Below, in pieces: positions 52,185-60,299 of a DNA stretch of 64,000 nt. Position 1 is the stretch's first letter, and each line of letters starts with the position of its first letter. Origin of the DNA: Bacillota bacterium. GTDB taxonomy: Bacteria; Bacillota; Clostridia; Christensenellales; Aristaeellaceae. The stretch spans positions 3,878 to 67,877 of the forward strand of contig JAEZQK010000105.1 in the NCBI GenBank assembly GCA_023413135.1, written 5' to 3'. The notes below the pieces were generated by a model, which was not told the origin of the DNA, ran no database searches, and worked only from the letters and a program-made list of their open reading frames with translations. The position numbers and the translations under genes were made by a program.

Positions 52185-52213
52185 TTGGCAAAAAATGTGC
52201 TATATTTTAATTA
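52185..52213 (+). promoter_or_regulatory. Probable promoter of the AT-rich island genes
   Basis: TTGGCA (52185-52190) and TAATTA (52208-52213), spacer 17, 34 bases before the first island gene. The surrounding sequence is very AT-rich, so chance matches are likely. Confidence 0.4.
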
Positions 52214-52247
52214 TAACGTAGTGATGTCTTGCAGGAGGTTTTTATAT

Positions 52248-52445
52248 ATGCGTGAAACACAGAAAAAATTAGTATTAATGGATTGCAAAATCATGTTAAA
52301 AAAATTTGGCGATATTCCATTTGATTTATCATATGATAAGGTACAAAACGAGCTTTGGAATATAGGAAACAAGTATGGAATATCAGGGCCGGATGTTTTC
52401 AAAATATTGATGGATAATTTCCCTAATAAGGAGGAAAATAAATGA
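52248..52445 (+). CDS. Small unknown protein of the AT-rich island
   Basis: A 65-residue acidic/basic helical protein that I do not recognise. It opens MRETQKKLVLMDCKIMLKKF and has no membrane segment. GCAGGAGG sits 8 bases before the ATG, which supports real translation; longer frames upstream run through repeat DNA. The last four bases overlap the start of the membrane protein gene (ATGA), so the two are coupled. Small proteins in such positions can be antitoxins or regulators, but no motif shows it. Base composition is much more AT-rich than the genes outside 52135-54330, consistent with recent acquisition. Confidence 0.6.
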   Translation: MRETQKKLVLMDCKIMLKKFGDIPFDLSYDKVQNELWNIGNKYGISGPDVFKILMDNFPNKEENK

Positions 52446-53320
52446 AAAAAGGCAAAAGCTTATTTGAAGCCCTAAAAGCCTTGAAAAGCGTTACTCAAAC
52501 CCTTTTCAAAAAAATGCCGGTTCTTTTTTTAGTCTTAATATATCTAATTGATTTAGGAGTTAGAGCTTATATATCAACGGGGTGGTCAATTACATATTTA
52601 GTAGGACTTCTTATCCTTTTTATTTCAATTGGGCTTTATTTAAGTACAAAAAGCTTTGCAGAGACTACTCTCAGTTTCATATTGGGTATTTTAACAATTT
52701 ATACAATAGACTGGGAAAAAGCCAACTTTACTCTGTTCATTATTTTGTATCTTGCATATGTTGTAGTATCGTTCTATATTTCAGTTATTCGTCTGGCCGC
52801 AAAACAGGAAAGCATATTAATCCAAGCTGCATCTAAACTGGATATGGATGATTATAAAAATGTCTATAAGCGAATCAAAGAAATATCACAGAGGTCAACA
52901 AAACATAGTCAGCTATCAATTATTGATAAATGTGAAGTTATACGGTATTTAGCTTTTCGGCAGGTGATTATTGGAGAATATGAAGAAGCTCTTAATGTAG
53001 TAGAATTAATTAAAGGCGTTTGCCAAATTGACCTCATTTCATGCTGTGAAATTTATTATGGCTTTTTCACATATTGTTATAACAGAAAACCTGCCCCCCC
53101 CAACATCTCGCGCGAAGTAGAAAAAATGTTCGACAAGGTAACTACCCTTACAATTTCTTATGCTGAATTCTTTGATATTTTTTCACAAACAAAACGGATA
53201 TTGGTTGAGGACAAATTGACTTATGAAAAATATCTGCTTGAAATCAGATTGTTTGCGTTACGCGGGTACAGTAGTACGGATATGATTGATTTGCTAAGGG
53301 AAAAGTATTTGAATAACTAA
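52442..53320 (+). CDS. Unknown membrane protein of the AT-rich island
   Basis: A 292-residue protein. Four hydrophobic segments lie in the first 120 residues, at about 24-43, 46-66, 71-90 and 95-115. The C-terminal 175 residues are soluble and helical, with a TPR-like look (IRYLAFRQVIIGEYEEALNV near residue 170). It has no recognised catalytic motif. A run of eight C (53094-53101) interrupts an otherwise AT-rich coding region; slippage there would shift the frame. It starts inside the stop of the 65-residue gene and ends 77 bases before the third island gene. A membrane-anchored effector or sensor is possible; this is inference. Confidence 0.65.
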   Translation: MKKGKSLFEALKALKSVTQTLFKKMPVLFLVLIYLIDLGVRAYISTGWSITYLVGLLILFISIGLYLSTKSFAETTLSFILGILTIYTIDWEKANFTLFIILYLAYVVVSFYISVIRLAAKQESILIQAASKLDMDDYKNVYKRIKEISQRSTKHSQLSIIDKCEVIRYLAFRQVIIGEYEEALNVVELIKGVCQIDLISCCEIYYGFFTYCYNRKPAPPNISREVEKMFDKVTTLTISYAEFFDIFSQTKRILVEDKLTYEKYLLEIRLFALRGYSSTDMIDLLREKYLNN

Positions 53321-53397
53321 GAACAAAAGAGGGGCGTAACTTTATATGTATAATCTTGTGGTTTCTTAATGAAATATTTATTATGGGGGTAAAGAGA

Positions 53398-54324
53398 ATG
53401 TTTGAAGGATTGCTCATGGGTGTATTTGGTAATGCTATTTTTGAGATAATCAAGTTCGCAATAAAGAACAAATTTGCAGATGCAGATGATGATTTAGTGG
53501 ATAGAATATACAACTGCCTTGAGGAAGCCACAAAATGCTTTTTTGAAGAATATCATGATGAATTTGGAGATGCGAATTCATGTTTTTTAGCTAGACAAAA
53601 GAATATTGATATTATAGTTAGTCATATGTTTTATGATAATAACAAAGATTTGGTTGAGGAACTATCTGTTGAAGGATTTGATGGAGCTAAACCTGCAAGC
53701 AAAGATGCGTTAATTTTTTTTGTTAATAAGCTTTTTAAATTGATGATGAATGATTTTAGGCTAAATCAAATAATTACTGAAAAGGATCATATAGCTGAAG
53801 GACATGAAATAATGGATATGCTAAAAAAATTTATTAAACCTACTGGGTCAGTATCAAATAGCAAGGAAGATAGAAAAGATGAGTGGGTTATAAAGGACAA
53901 TCAAGGTAATGATACAAAATTAATCGAAGGTAGGCAATATGTTTTTAAGTTCCCTAATATTGAGTATAGGATTATGTTTAAAGAAGGTAATCATTATATT
54001 GAAGTAATTAATAAGAATGGCCAAAAATCATATTATGAATTAGACAAGAATTTTAATATGAAGGATGGCAAACTCCCATACGAACTGGCTGAATATACAT
54101 TGATTATTCCAGAAGAGGAAGTGGTGAACAAGCAAATATTTAAATATCCAAATGGCAATAGAAAAGAAACTGTGAAACTTAAATGGAATAGGTTAGCTAT
54201 TGCAGTTTATGATAAAAGTGGGGAACTCCTCGATGTTGATTTGCGTGGTGGTTGGGAATTTAAACATAATGAAAAAATTATACTACCCAGAAAGCTTAGA
54301 ACTGATAAGATGGGAACTGATTAA
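53398..54324 (+). CDS. Unknown two-part protein of the AT-rich island
   Basis: A 308-residue protein with two visible parts. Residues 1-155 are helical and begin with an amphipathic or membrane-associated helix (FEGLLMGVFGNAIFEIIKFA). This N-terminal block is reminiscent of helical domains found before NACHT/STAND ATPases in bacterial conflict systems, though no ATPase follows. Residues 160-308 are beta-rich with many short strands (YVFKFPNIEYRIMF, YIEVINKNGQKSYYELD). No catalytic motif is evident. The ATG at 53398 has GGGGTAAAGAG upstream; the frame is open to 53356. It ends 92 bases before a flanking repeat. AT-rich throughout. Confidence 0.6.
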   Translation: MFEGLLMGVFGNAIFEIIKFAIKNKFADADDDLVDRIYNCLEEATKCFFEEYHDEFGDANSCFLARQKNIDIIVSHMFYDNNKDLVEELSVEGFDGAKPASKDALIFFVNKLFKLMMNDFRLNQIITEKDHIAEGHEIMDMLKKFIKPTGSVSNSKEDRKDEWVIKDNQGNDTKLIEGRQYVFKFPNIEYRIMFKEGNHYIEVINKNGQKSYYELDKNFNMKDGKLPYELAEYTLIIPEEEVVNKQIFKYPNGNRKETVKLKWNRLAIAVYDKSGELLDVDLRGGWEFKHNEKIILPRKLRTDKMGTD

Positions 54325-54415
54325 TTTCTAACGGAATATTATGCAACCAAATAATCCACTAATAAAAATGAAGAACGGTTCGACCTTTGGAAGGTATGCT
54401 CCGCCAGCGGGTAAC

Positions 54416-54471
54416 GTAGGGACGGTTCTATTGACACGCGAGCTATGACGAGAGAACCGTCCCCGTGACAC
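54416..54471 (+). repeat. RAYT-type repeat flanking the island
   Basis: ACGAGAGAACCGTCCCCGTG at 54448-54467, continuing ACAC to 54471, matches the 52111-52134 end of the decayed element and is inverted relative to 51939. GGGACGGTTCT with TTGACAC at 54419-54436 forms an imperfect inverted partner, so this is a small palindromic unit. Confidence 0.65.
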
Positions 54472-54502
54472 TCATTGATGAATGTGGAAACGCCGTTGAT
54501 GA

Positions 54503-54595
54503 TGTAGGGCGGGGGCGGGCGTTCGCCGTCAGCACGCATATTTGCCAAGCCGCATTGCACCGGCACTTGCGGCTAACGCCGGCCCCCGCCCTACA
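54503..54595. repeat. MITE-like palindromic unit (93 bases)
   Basis: TGTAGGGCGGGGGC (54503-54516) pairs perfectly with GCCCCCGCCCTACA (54582-54595), and GGCGTT (54518-54523) pairs with AACGCC (54575-54580). An inner hairpin, AGCCGCA/TGCGGCT, starts near 54548. Very GC-rich repeats with TGTAGGGCGGGGGC ends are widespread in Clostridia genomes. There is no coding content. Confidence 0.65.
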
Positions 54596-54672
54596 GTTGC
54601 ATGTGGATTGCTCCGATTCCTTCAAGGATATAGGCATCAACGCAATAATGATTTGGAATAGTATCAAAGCAC

Positions 54673-54716
54673 AAAGGCCCAACATCAGGAGCTGCCTCCT
54701 CATGTTGAGCCTTTTT
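54673..54716 (+). terminator. Terminator between the island and the GH3 gene
   Basis: AAAGGC-CAACAT-AGGAG pairs with CTCCT-ATGTTG-GCCTTT, with three small mismatches and a CTGC loop, followed by TTTTTC on the plus strand. It lies immediately before the convergent GH3 gene end at 54734 and may serve both strands, more efficiently the plus. Confidence 0.8.
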
Positions 54717-54733
54717 CGTTTGCTTTGAGAAGA

Positions 54734-56848
54734 TTACTTCAAATCCATTTCCAGTTTCAAGGGCTTGTTTCCAGTAAGCTTTTCGGTGTGCTCATCCGGC
54801 TGGCCGCCGCCCACGAATAGCTGCACGCGGCCCTTATGCAGATGCGCGATGCCTTCCCCGTCATAGACGCTCAGTTGCTCCGGCCTTACGTGCAGATTCA
54901 CCGTTTTTGCTTCCCCGGCCTTGATAAAGACGCTCTCAAAAGCGCCCAGCTGACGGATGGGAGCCGAATAAGCGGGATTCACAAGGCTGACATACGCCTG
55001 CACCACTTCCTTGCCATCCAGAGGCCCATTGTTTTTCACGGTGACTTCCAGATCTATGCCGTCTTCCATAGCCTTTGCTGTAAGGCCGCTGTAGGCAAAA
55101 CGGGTGTAGGAAAGCCCGTAGCCGAAGGGATAGGCCGGCGTTTCTTTTAAATAGCGGTAGGTGCGCCCCTCCATGCGGTAATCGGAAAAGTCCGGCACCT
55201 GCTCCATGGCGGCATAGAAGGTGACCGGCAGCCGCCCGCAGGGGCTGTATGCGCCAAGCAGCACATCCGCGATGGCGATGCCGCCCATCTGGCCGGGATA
55301 CCAGGCTTGCAGGATAGCGCCGAAATGATCCTCATGAGGGAAGATGGTGGCCGATCCGGTCATGTTGATGAGTACCATGGGCTTTTTCACGGTGGCAAGC
55401 GCATCCAGGAGGTTCCGCTGGGATTCGGGCAGGTGCATGGTGCTCCTGTCACCGGAACCCAGGCCCTCCTCGCCCTCCTTATCTCCGTTGAGCCCTGTGA
55501 CCACGATCACCGCGTCGGCCATTTCCGCAGCTTTGAGCGCTTCCCCAATGCGGTAATCACCCGTTTCGCCCCAGGATGCCTCCCCCGAGCCGCCCGTTAA
55601 TGCACAGCCTTCCGCAAAGATCACCCGCACATGGGGAAGAGCCGCCTTGATACCTTCCAGCACCGTATGGGTTTCGGAGGGCGTGCCGGTATAGTTGCCC
55701 TTGAGGGCATCCCGGCTGTCGGCATTAGGCCCGATCACGGCGACGGTTTGCAAATTTTCCTTTTTCAGCGGCAGAACTCCATCGTTTTTGAGCAGTACCA
55801 GCGTATCCCTTGCCATTTGCAGGCTCTTTTGATGGTGTTCGCCGCAGTCGTTGAGCTCGTAGGGCAGGTTCGCATAAGGCTGATCTTTCATGGGATCGAA
55901 CATGCCCAGCATAAACCTTGCCAGAAGCAGCCGGTAGGCGGACATGGTGATGGTCTCCTCGGTGATGAGCCCCTGCTTCACCGCCTCCAGCAAGTGCGGG
56001 AAGACCCAGCCGCAGCACAGGTCACAGCCGTTGTTCACCGCCAGGGCTGCCGCCTCTGCCGCACTTTCCACGACTTTGTGGTGCTGGTAAATATCCTCGA
56101 TGGCCCCGCAGTCGCTGACCACGTAGCCTTCAAATCCCCACTTTTCCCGCAGCGTCTTTTGAAGCAGCGTGGGAGAGGCGCAGGCCGCTTCGCCGTTGAC
56201 GCGGTTGTACGCGCCCATCACGGAGAAGGCTCCGGCTTCCGTAACAGCCGCTTTGAAGGCGGGCAGGTATGTTTCCGCCATATCCTTATGGCTTGCCTTG
56301 GCGTCAAACTCGTGCCGGTCGGCTTCCGGGCCGCTGTGTACGGCGAAGTGCTTGGCGGTGGCGATGCACTTGAAGTATTTCGGATCGTCCCCTTGAAGTC
56401 CCTTGATGAAGCTGACGCCCATGCGGGCGGTAAGATAGGGGTCCTCCCCATAGGTCTCATGGCCGCGGCCCCACCTGGGATCCCTAAACAGGTTGATATT
56501 GGGCGTCCACATGGTTAAGCCTTTGTAGATGCCCCTGTCTTCCTTTTCGGCGGCGGCATGGTGCTTGACCCTGGCCTCGTCGCTGATGATGGAGGCGATC
56601 TCAAAAAGCTGCTTTGTGTCAAAGCTGGCGGCCATGCCGATGGGCTGCGGGAACATGGTGGCTGTGCCGGCCCTGGCCACGCCGTGAAGGCATTCGTTCC
56701 ACCAGTTGTATTCGGGAATGGAAAATCGGGAAAGGGCTGAAGAGAAGTAAGTCATTTGGCTGACCTTTTCCTCCAGTGTCATCTGACCCACCAGGATGTG
56801 CGCGCGTTCCTCAAAGGAAAGGGATGTGTCCTTCCAGCGGTTGTCCAT
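54734..56848 (-). CDS. Glycoside hydrolase family 3 beta-xylosidase/beta-glucosidase
   Basis: A 704-residue three-domain GH3 enzyme. The N-terminal barrel contains WWNECLHGVARAG and ATMFPQPIGMAASFD, typical of the xylosidase/arabinosidase-type branch. The nucleophile region is GYVVSDCGAIEDIYQHHKV, near residue 265, with Asp in SDC. The middle alpha/beta-sandwich domain has VAVIGPNADSRDALKGNYTG near residue 372. The C-terminal fibronectin-III-like domain starts near residue 610. No signal peptide is seen, so it acts in the cytoplasm on imported oligosaccharides. I chose the ATG at 56848, with GGAGGAAC upstream. A transporter for its substrate could be the LplABC-like system, but that is only a guess. 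Confidence 0.9.
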   Translation of the reverse strand: MDNRWKDTSLSFEERAHILVGQMTLEEKVSQMTYFSSALSRFSIPEYNWWNECLHGVARAGTATMFPQPIGMAASFDTKQLFEIASIISDEARVKHHAAAEKEDRGIYKGLTMWTPNINLFRDPRWGRGHETYGEDPYLTARMGVSFIKGLQGDDPKYFKCIATAKHFAVHSGPEADRHEFDAKASHKDMAETYLPAFKAAVTEAGAFSVMGAYNRVNGEAACASPTLLQKTLREKWGFEGYVVSDCGAIEDIYQHHKVVESAAEAAALAVNNGCDLCCGWVFPHLLEAVKQGLITEETITMSAYRLLLARFMLGMFDPMKDQPYANLPYELNDCGEHHQKSLQMARDTLVLLKNDGVLPLKKENLQTVAVIGPNADSRDALKGNYTGTPSETHTVLEGIKAALPHVRVIFAEGCALTGGSGEASWGETGDYRIGEALKAAEMADAVIVVTGLNGDKEGEEGLGSGDRSTMHLPESQRNLLDALATVKKPMVLINMTGSATIFPHEDHFGAILQAWYPGQMGGIAIADVLLGAYSPCGRLPVTFYAAMEQVPDFSDYRMEGRTYRYLKETPAYPFGYGLSYTRFAYSGLTAKAMEDGIDLEVTVKNNGPLDGKEVVQAYVSLVNPAYSAPIRQLGAFESVFIKAGEAKTVNLHVRPEQLSVYDGEGIAHLHKGRVQLFVGGGQPDEHTEKLTGNKPLKLEMDLK

Positions 56849-56884
56849 AAAACCGTTCCTCCGTGCATGATTTTCATTATGCTC

Positions 56885-56952
56885 ATTATAACGCTTGCAG
56901 GCACAAATGGTCAAAGCACCTCCCGCCTTATAATGAAGACAGGAGGTGCTTT
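56885..56952 (-). promoter_or_regulatory. Promoter of the GH3 gene with upstream inverted repeat
   Basis: On the minus strand TTGACC (56909-56914) and TATAAT (56885-56890) are 18 bases apart. GGAGGTGCTTT at 56942-56952 and its complement at 56913-56923 form an 11-base perfect inverted repeat that touches the -35 box. It may be an operator or the terminator of the upstream L,D-transpeptidase gene. Confidence 0.6.
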
Positions 56953-57014
56953 AAATCATTTAATTCCTTCAGAAGAACCGGAATTCCAAGTTCTTTTTCG
57001 GGGTTCGCTCCGCA

Positions 57015-58748
57015 TCATGGCTGGTCCGGCGCAGGCGTATTATCCGGGGTGGGCGCAGGAAGCACATCCGCATACAGCATGTTTTGGGTCTTTACACCCG
57101 CAACGCCGTCCGCCGTCAGACCATAGTCCTTCTGATAAGCCTTCACGGCTTTTTGCGTGCCGCCGTAATAACCGCCGGTGACGGTACCTAAATAGTAGCC
57201 CAGTTCCTTCAGCTTCATTTGCAGCCAGTACACATCTTCCCCCTTGTCGCCCTTGTTCAGGGTGCGGAAGGGTTGGGGTGGCTGCTGTTTGCTGTCAAAC
57301 ACGGGGGGCGGGGTAGGTTCCGGGGTGGATTTGGGCAGCATGTTCTTGTAATTCAGCGGCGCGGGTTTCAGCGATTGGGTGAGTTCCGGGTCGGAGGGCA
57401 GATCGTTCGTAATCGTGACCACGGTGCCCTTGCCCGCGTTTTCATAAAGCCACTTGGCATCGGCCACCAATAGCCGGATGCAGCCGTGGGATGCCCGGGT
57501 GCCCAACTGCCTGTAAGAATATTCCGCCAGGTCCATGGTGTTCTTCGTGTTGTAGATCACGGAATGGAATCCGATGCCGTTGACGATGGGAAGCCAGTAC
57601 TGCACATACACGCCGAACTTCGGGAACAGCGGAAAGCGGGAACGGCCTGAGCCCAGCTTCCAGCTGCCTATGTCGCTGGGCGTGGCCCTGGTGCCGGTAG
57701 AGCAGATCATCTGCCTTACGACCTTCGTGTACTGATTGTTTTCATCCAGGCCGTAAGCGGTGACCACCTGATTGGTCACGTCCACGGTGATGGCATACGG
57801 CACGGGCGTGGGCGCGGGAGTAGGCCTGGGCGTTGCGCCGGCCTCCAGCGTCTCCTGGTTGTTGAACACCATGTTCCAGGTCTTCTCACCAGTTACGCCA
57901 TCCGCCGGAAGGCTGTTGGTTTTCTGGAAGGCGATCACGGCTTCCCTTGTCTCATTCGAGTAGGTGCCGGTGATCTCATCCATGTAATACCCAAGTTCAA
58001 AAAGCTTGGCCTGCAAAAGCGTTACGTTTTCGCCGCTGGAGCCTCTTTTCAACTGTTTGGTGTAGGCGACCGTAGGAGCCGGGGTGGGCGACGCTTCCCC
58101 ACCCGCCGGAGTAGCCGTATGGGTGGCTTGCGGGCTGGGTGTTGGAGCAGGTGTGGCAGGCGGGGTAGGCGTGGCAGATGGGGTGGGCGAGGGCGTTTGG
58201 ACGGGAGCCGTTGCTGTTTTGGACAGCGCACGGCTTGCATCAAACAGCAATTCCTGCGTTTTTACATCTGCCTTACCGGTAATGGCAAGGCTGTTTTTCC
58301 GCTGAAAGTCCGATATGGCATAGTAGGAGCCATCCAGATAATTTCCGCTGACCTTTCCGCTGTAATATTCAAGCTCTATGAGCCGGCTTTGCAGCGCTTT
58401 TACATCGTCCCCGGAGTCGCCCTTTTCAAGGGGACGGTACTTGGCGGCAAACAATATCGTTTGCGTTTGGGCATCGGCAATGCCGTTTGCTTCCAGGCCG
58501 AAATCGCGTTGGAAATCACGCACGGCCTCATATGTACTTTCCTTGAACAAGCCGTCGGTATCACCGCTGAAGTAATATAGCTCGGCCAGCTGCTTTTGCA
58601 AACGGGTAACTTGTTCCCCGCTATCACCTATGAGCAGCGCCTGCACCTCGGCTGGTGCCTGCGTGGCCACCGTGCCGCTTTCGGCCAGCGCATAAACCAT
58701 GCCCAGCAACAGAACACCGATCAACATCCAAACAGTGAATCTTTTCAT
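57015..58748 (-). CDS. Secreted L,D-transpeptidase with several peptidoglycan-binding domains
   Basis: A 577-residue exported protein with a signal peptide at residues 1-22. Two PG_binding_1 repeats lie at about residues 34-100 and 105-170 (GDSGEQVTRLQKQLAELYYF and GDSGDDVKALQSRLIELEYY). A Pro/Thr-rich linker leads to a third repeat at about 232-295. The YkuD catalytic domain, at about 320-455, has GIGFHSVIY and RASHGCIRLLVADA with the catalytic His and Cys. A fourth PG_binding_1 repeat ends the protein. It forms or edits 3-3 crosslinks while holding the wall. GAGGTG precedes the ATG. It shares its linker style with the L,D-transpeptidase at 49630, but the domain order differs. Confidence 0.9.
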   Translation of the reverse strand: MKRFTVWMLIGVLLLGMVYALAESGTVATQAPAEVQALLIGDSGEQVTRLQKQLAELYYFSGDTDGLFKESTYEAVRDFQRDFGLEANGIADAQTQTILFAAKYRPLEKGDSGDDVKALQSRLIELEYYSGKVSGNYLDGSYYAISDFQRKNSLAITGKADVKTQELLFDASRALSKTATAPVQTPSPTPSATPTPPATPAPTPSPQATHTATPAGGEASPTPAPTVAYTKQLKRGSSGENVTLLQAKLFELGYYMDEITGTYSNETREAVIAFQKTNSLPADGVTGEKTWNMVFNNQETLEAGATPRPTPAPTPVPYAITVDVTNQVVTAYGLDENNQYTKVVRQMICSTGTRATPSDIGSWKLGSGRSRFPLFPKFGVYVQYWLPIVNGIGFHSVIYNTKNTMDLAEYSYRQLGTRASHGCIRLLVADAKWLYENAGKGTVVTITNDLPSDPELTQSLKPAPLNYKNMLPKSTPEPTPPPVFDSKQQPPQPFRTLNKGDKGEDVYWLQMKLKELGYYLGTVTGGYYGGTQKAVKAYQKDYGLTADGVAGVKTQNMLYADVLPAPTPDNTPAPDQP

Positions 58749-59002
58749 GGAGCACCTCAGTTACAATGATCATAAGGATCGTGGCTAACATAAAATGAAA
58801 CGCATCATGCCTGCTTCTGGTTCCCTTGATGCTATTTGGAATTGTTACCACCTTTGTTATGCCCAATGGTTGGCAGGATTTGCGGTATTTTGCCTGCCAA
58901 TTAATTGATGTGCTGGCTTATGCGCTCCTGCAATGGATGCATTCGGTTTTCTGTGAAATACATGGTTCCTGCCCTGCGGCGGAAGATGGAGTAAGCATAG
59001 AA
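58749..59002. other. Intergenic region upstream of the L,D-transpeptidase gene
   Basis: No convincing gene in this gap. TTGGCAGG (58869-58876) pairs with CCTGCCAA (58892-58899), an 8-base hairpin without a T-run. No clear -35/-10 pair for the minus-strand L,D-transpeptidase gene was found. Confidence 0.4.
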
Positions 59003-59039
59003 AAGGCGGATAGCCTTAGGATGCAAAGCTATCCGCCTT
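59003..59039 (-). terminator. Rho-independent terminator of the Cys-rich gene
   Basis: AAGGCGGATAGC (59003-59014) pairs perfectly with GCTATCCGCCTT (59028-59039) around a 13-base loop. On the minus strand it lies 53 bases after the Cys-rich gene stop and is followed by TTCTATG. Confidence 0.75.
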
Positions 59040-59092
59040 CTTCAATCTTTTGTACTATTCAAATGTTCTCAGCATATCGCAGGCGGACATGA

Positions 59093-59353
59093 TCAGCAGC
59101 AGCATGGGTTCTGGCAGCAGCAGTCGCAGGGATCTTGGCAGCAACAGTCGCAGGGGTCCTGGCAGCGGCATTTGCAGGGGTCATGGTGGCATTTGCAAGG
59201 ATCTTTGCAGCAAAAATCCCAGGGCCAACCCCAAGATGAATAATCATAGGCATCTTCATAATAGGAATCCAGGCCCTGATCCCAATAGGAATCATAGTAA
59301 GGGAAACTGATTAGGACCTGGGGATAGGAATAGCTGTTATAATACTCATCCAT
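59093..59353 (-). CDS. Cys- and Tyr-rich small protein with 8-residue repeats
   Basis: An 86-residue protein of unusual composition. The first half is rich in Tyr, Asp and Trp (opening MDEYYNSYSYP). The last 41 residues hold 18 Cys in imperfect tandem 8-residue units of the form CQDPCDCC, mirrored by 24-base DNA repeats. There is no signal peptide. GGAGG lies 8 bases before the ATG at 59353 and a terminator follows the stop, so it looks like a real single-gene unit. Metal binding or disulfide/dityrosine crosslinking, as in spore-coat or metallothionein-like proteins, is plausible. I cannot name a family. The opposite-strand frame over the same DNA has no ribosome binding site. Confidence 0.65.
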   Translation of the reverse strand: MDEYYNSYSYPQVLISFPYYDSYWDQGLDSYYEDAYDYSSWGWPWDFCCKDPCKCHHDPCKCRCQDPCDCCCQDPCDCCCQNPCCC

Positions 59354-59575
59354 TACGGTTTCCTCCATAAGCAAAATGGGGCCCGTATTAAGTATATGTT
59401 ATGGATGAGGCGTGGTGTTTAAAGCCCGGCAGGGCCGGTTTTCATGAGGTCCAGGGGATGGCAGGATATGGGCATATTTGTTCCCGCCATAAAGGGAAAG
59501 CCATTGCCTTCATTTCAGGAAGCTCCCTTCCCGTTTCCGCTCCGCGAAAAATATAAAACATAATTGCGGATAGTC

Positions 59576-59606
59576 TTGACTTGAAGTGAACTCCAGGTGT
59601 TATGCT
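59576..59606 (+). promoter_or_regulatory. MerR-family-type promoter with 19-base spacer
   Basis: TTGACT (59576-59581) and TATGCT (59601-59606) are 19 bases apart. The spacer holds the dyad CTTGAAGT-GA-ACTCCAGG (59580-59597). Long 19-base spacers with a central dyad are the hallmark of promoters activated by MerR proteins. Similar sequences precede flavodoxin, aldo/keto reductase and alcohol dehydrogenase genes regulated by AdhR/NmlR-type MerR proteins. No merR gene is in this window. The rest of the 59354-59740 gap shows nothing else clear. Confidence 0.75.
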
Positions 59607-59740
59607 GGTGTTGTGGGGTTTCTTTCTGTATGCCTTTCCGCCGGGAAATACTTTTATAAACGGCATTGCTGCCGTGCAATATGAATCAATGGATTCATGT
59701 GCCAGGCTCTGTATCCCTTCATGGGGGGAGGTAAAAAATC

Positions 59741-60274
59741 ATGCGTTCCCGGTCACCCAAGCGCCTGACCGCCTATTTCTCCAGGGAAGGCGCCAACTAT
59801 GTGAATGGTAAAATCGTAAATCTTCCCGTTGGCAATACACAAATAGTGGCGGAGATGGTCCACTCCATCCTTTCATGCGAAATCTTCCGCATCCAGGCAA
59901 TTTCCGCCTATCCGTCAAATTATGACCAGGCCGCGAAAGTGGCGCGGGAGGAGCTTTTTAAAGGCGCAAGACCTGAGATTTTGTCACGTGTACAGGACAT
60001 GCCGGGGTATGAGGCGATCCTCCTAGGATATCCCAACTGGTGGGGCATAATGCCGATGGCTGTGTATACGTTCCTTGAGCAGTATGATTTCACCGGAAAA
60101 ACCATTCTTCCCTTCTGCACCCATGAGGGGAGCGGGCTGGGCCGCAGCGAAGCGGAAATAAAACGGCTCTGCCCCAAGGCGGATGTGCGGGAGGGGCTTG
60201 CCATACGCGGCAGCAGCGTAGGCGGCGCAAAACCCGAAATCGAAAAATGGCTGGAAAAGAACGGCTTGATCTAA
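59741..60274 (+). CDS. Flavodoxin family protein
   Basis: A 177-residue FMN-binding electron carrier or reductase. The N-terminal phosphate loop is degenerate (YFSREGANYVNGKIVNLPVG, without the usual Thr/Ser cluster), followed by NTQIVAEMV. The second FMN loop is LLGYPNWWGIMPMAVYTFL near residue 93, and CTHEGSGLGRSEAEIKRLC, near residue 125, is typical of the flavodoxin-4/YwqN-like group. It should carry FMN and pass electrons in reductive detoxification. The ATG at 59741 follows GGGGGGAGGT. It is co-transcribed with the aldo/keto reductase 25 bases later under the MerR-type promoter. Confidence 0.83.
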   Translation: MRSRSPKRLTAYFSREGANYVNGKIVNLPVGNTQIVAEMVHSILSCEIFRIQAISAYPSNYDQAAKVAREELFKGARPEILSRVQDMPGYEAILLGYPNWWGIMPMAVYTFLEQYDFTGKTILPFCTHEGSGLGRSEAEIKRLCPKADVREGLAIRGSSVGGAKPEIEKWLEKNGLI

Positions 60275-60299
60275 ATGCGAAGACAGGAAGGGATTACGT

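Noticed and set aside
58826..59092. 88-codon plus-strand frame in the gap upstream of the L,D-transpeptidase
   Set aside because: It runs through a terminator stem and has no domain features and no strong ribosome binding site.
59050..59310. Plus-strand frame over the Cys-rich gene (Ser/Arg/Asn-rich product)
   Set aside because: It lacks a ribosome binding site and its repeats simply mirror the Cys repeats; the minus-strand frame has GGAGG and a terminator.
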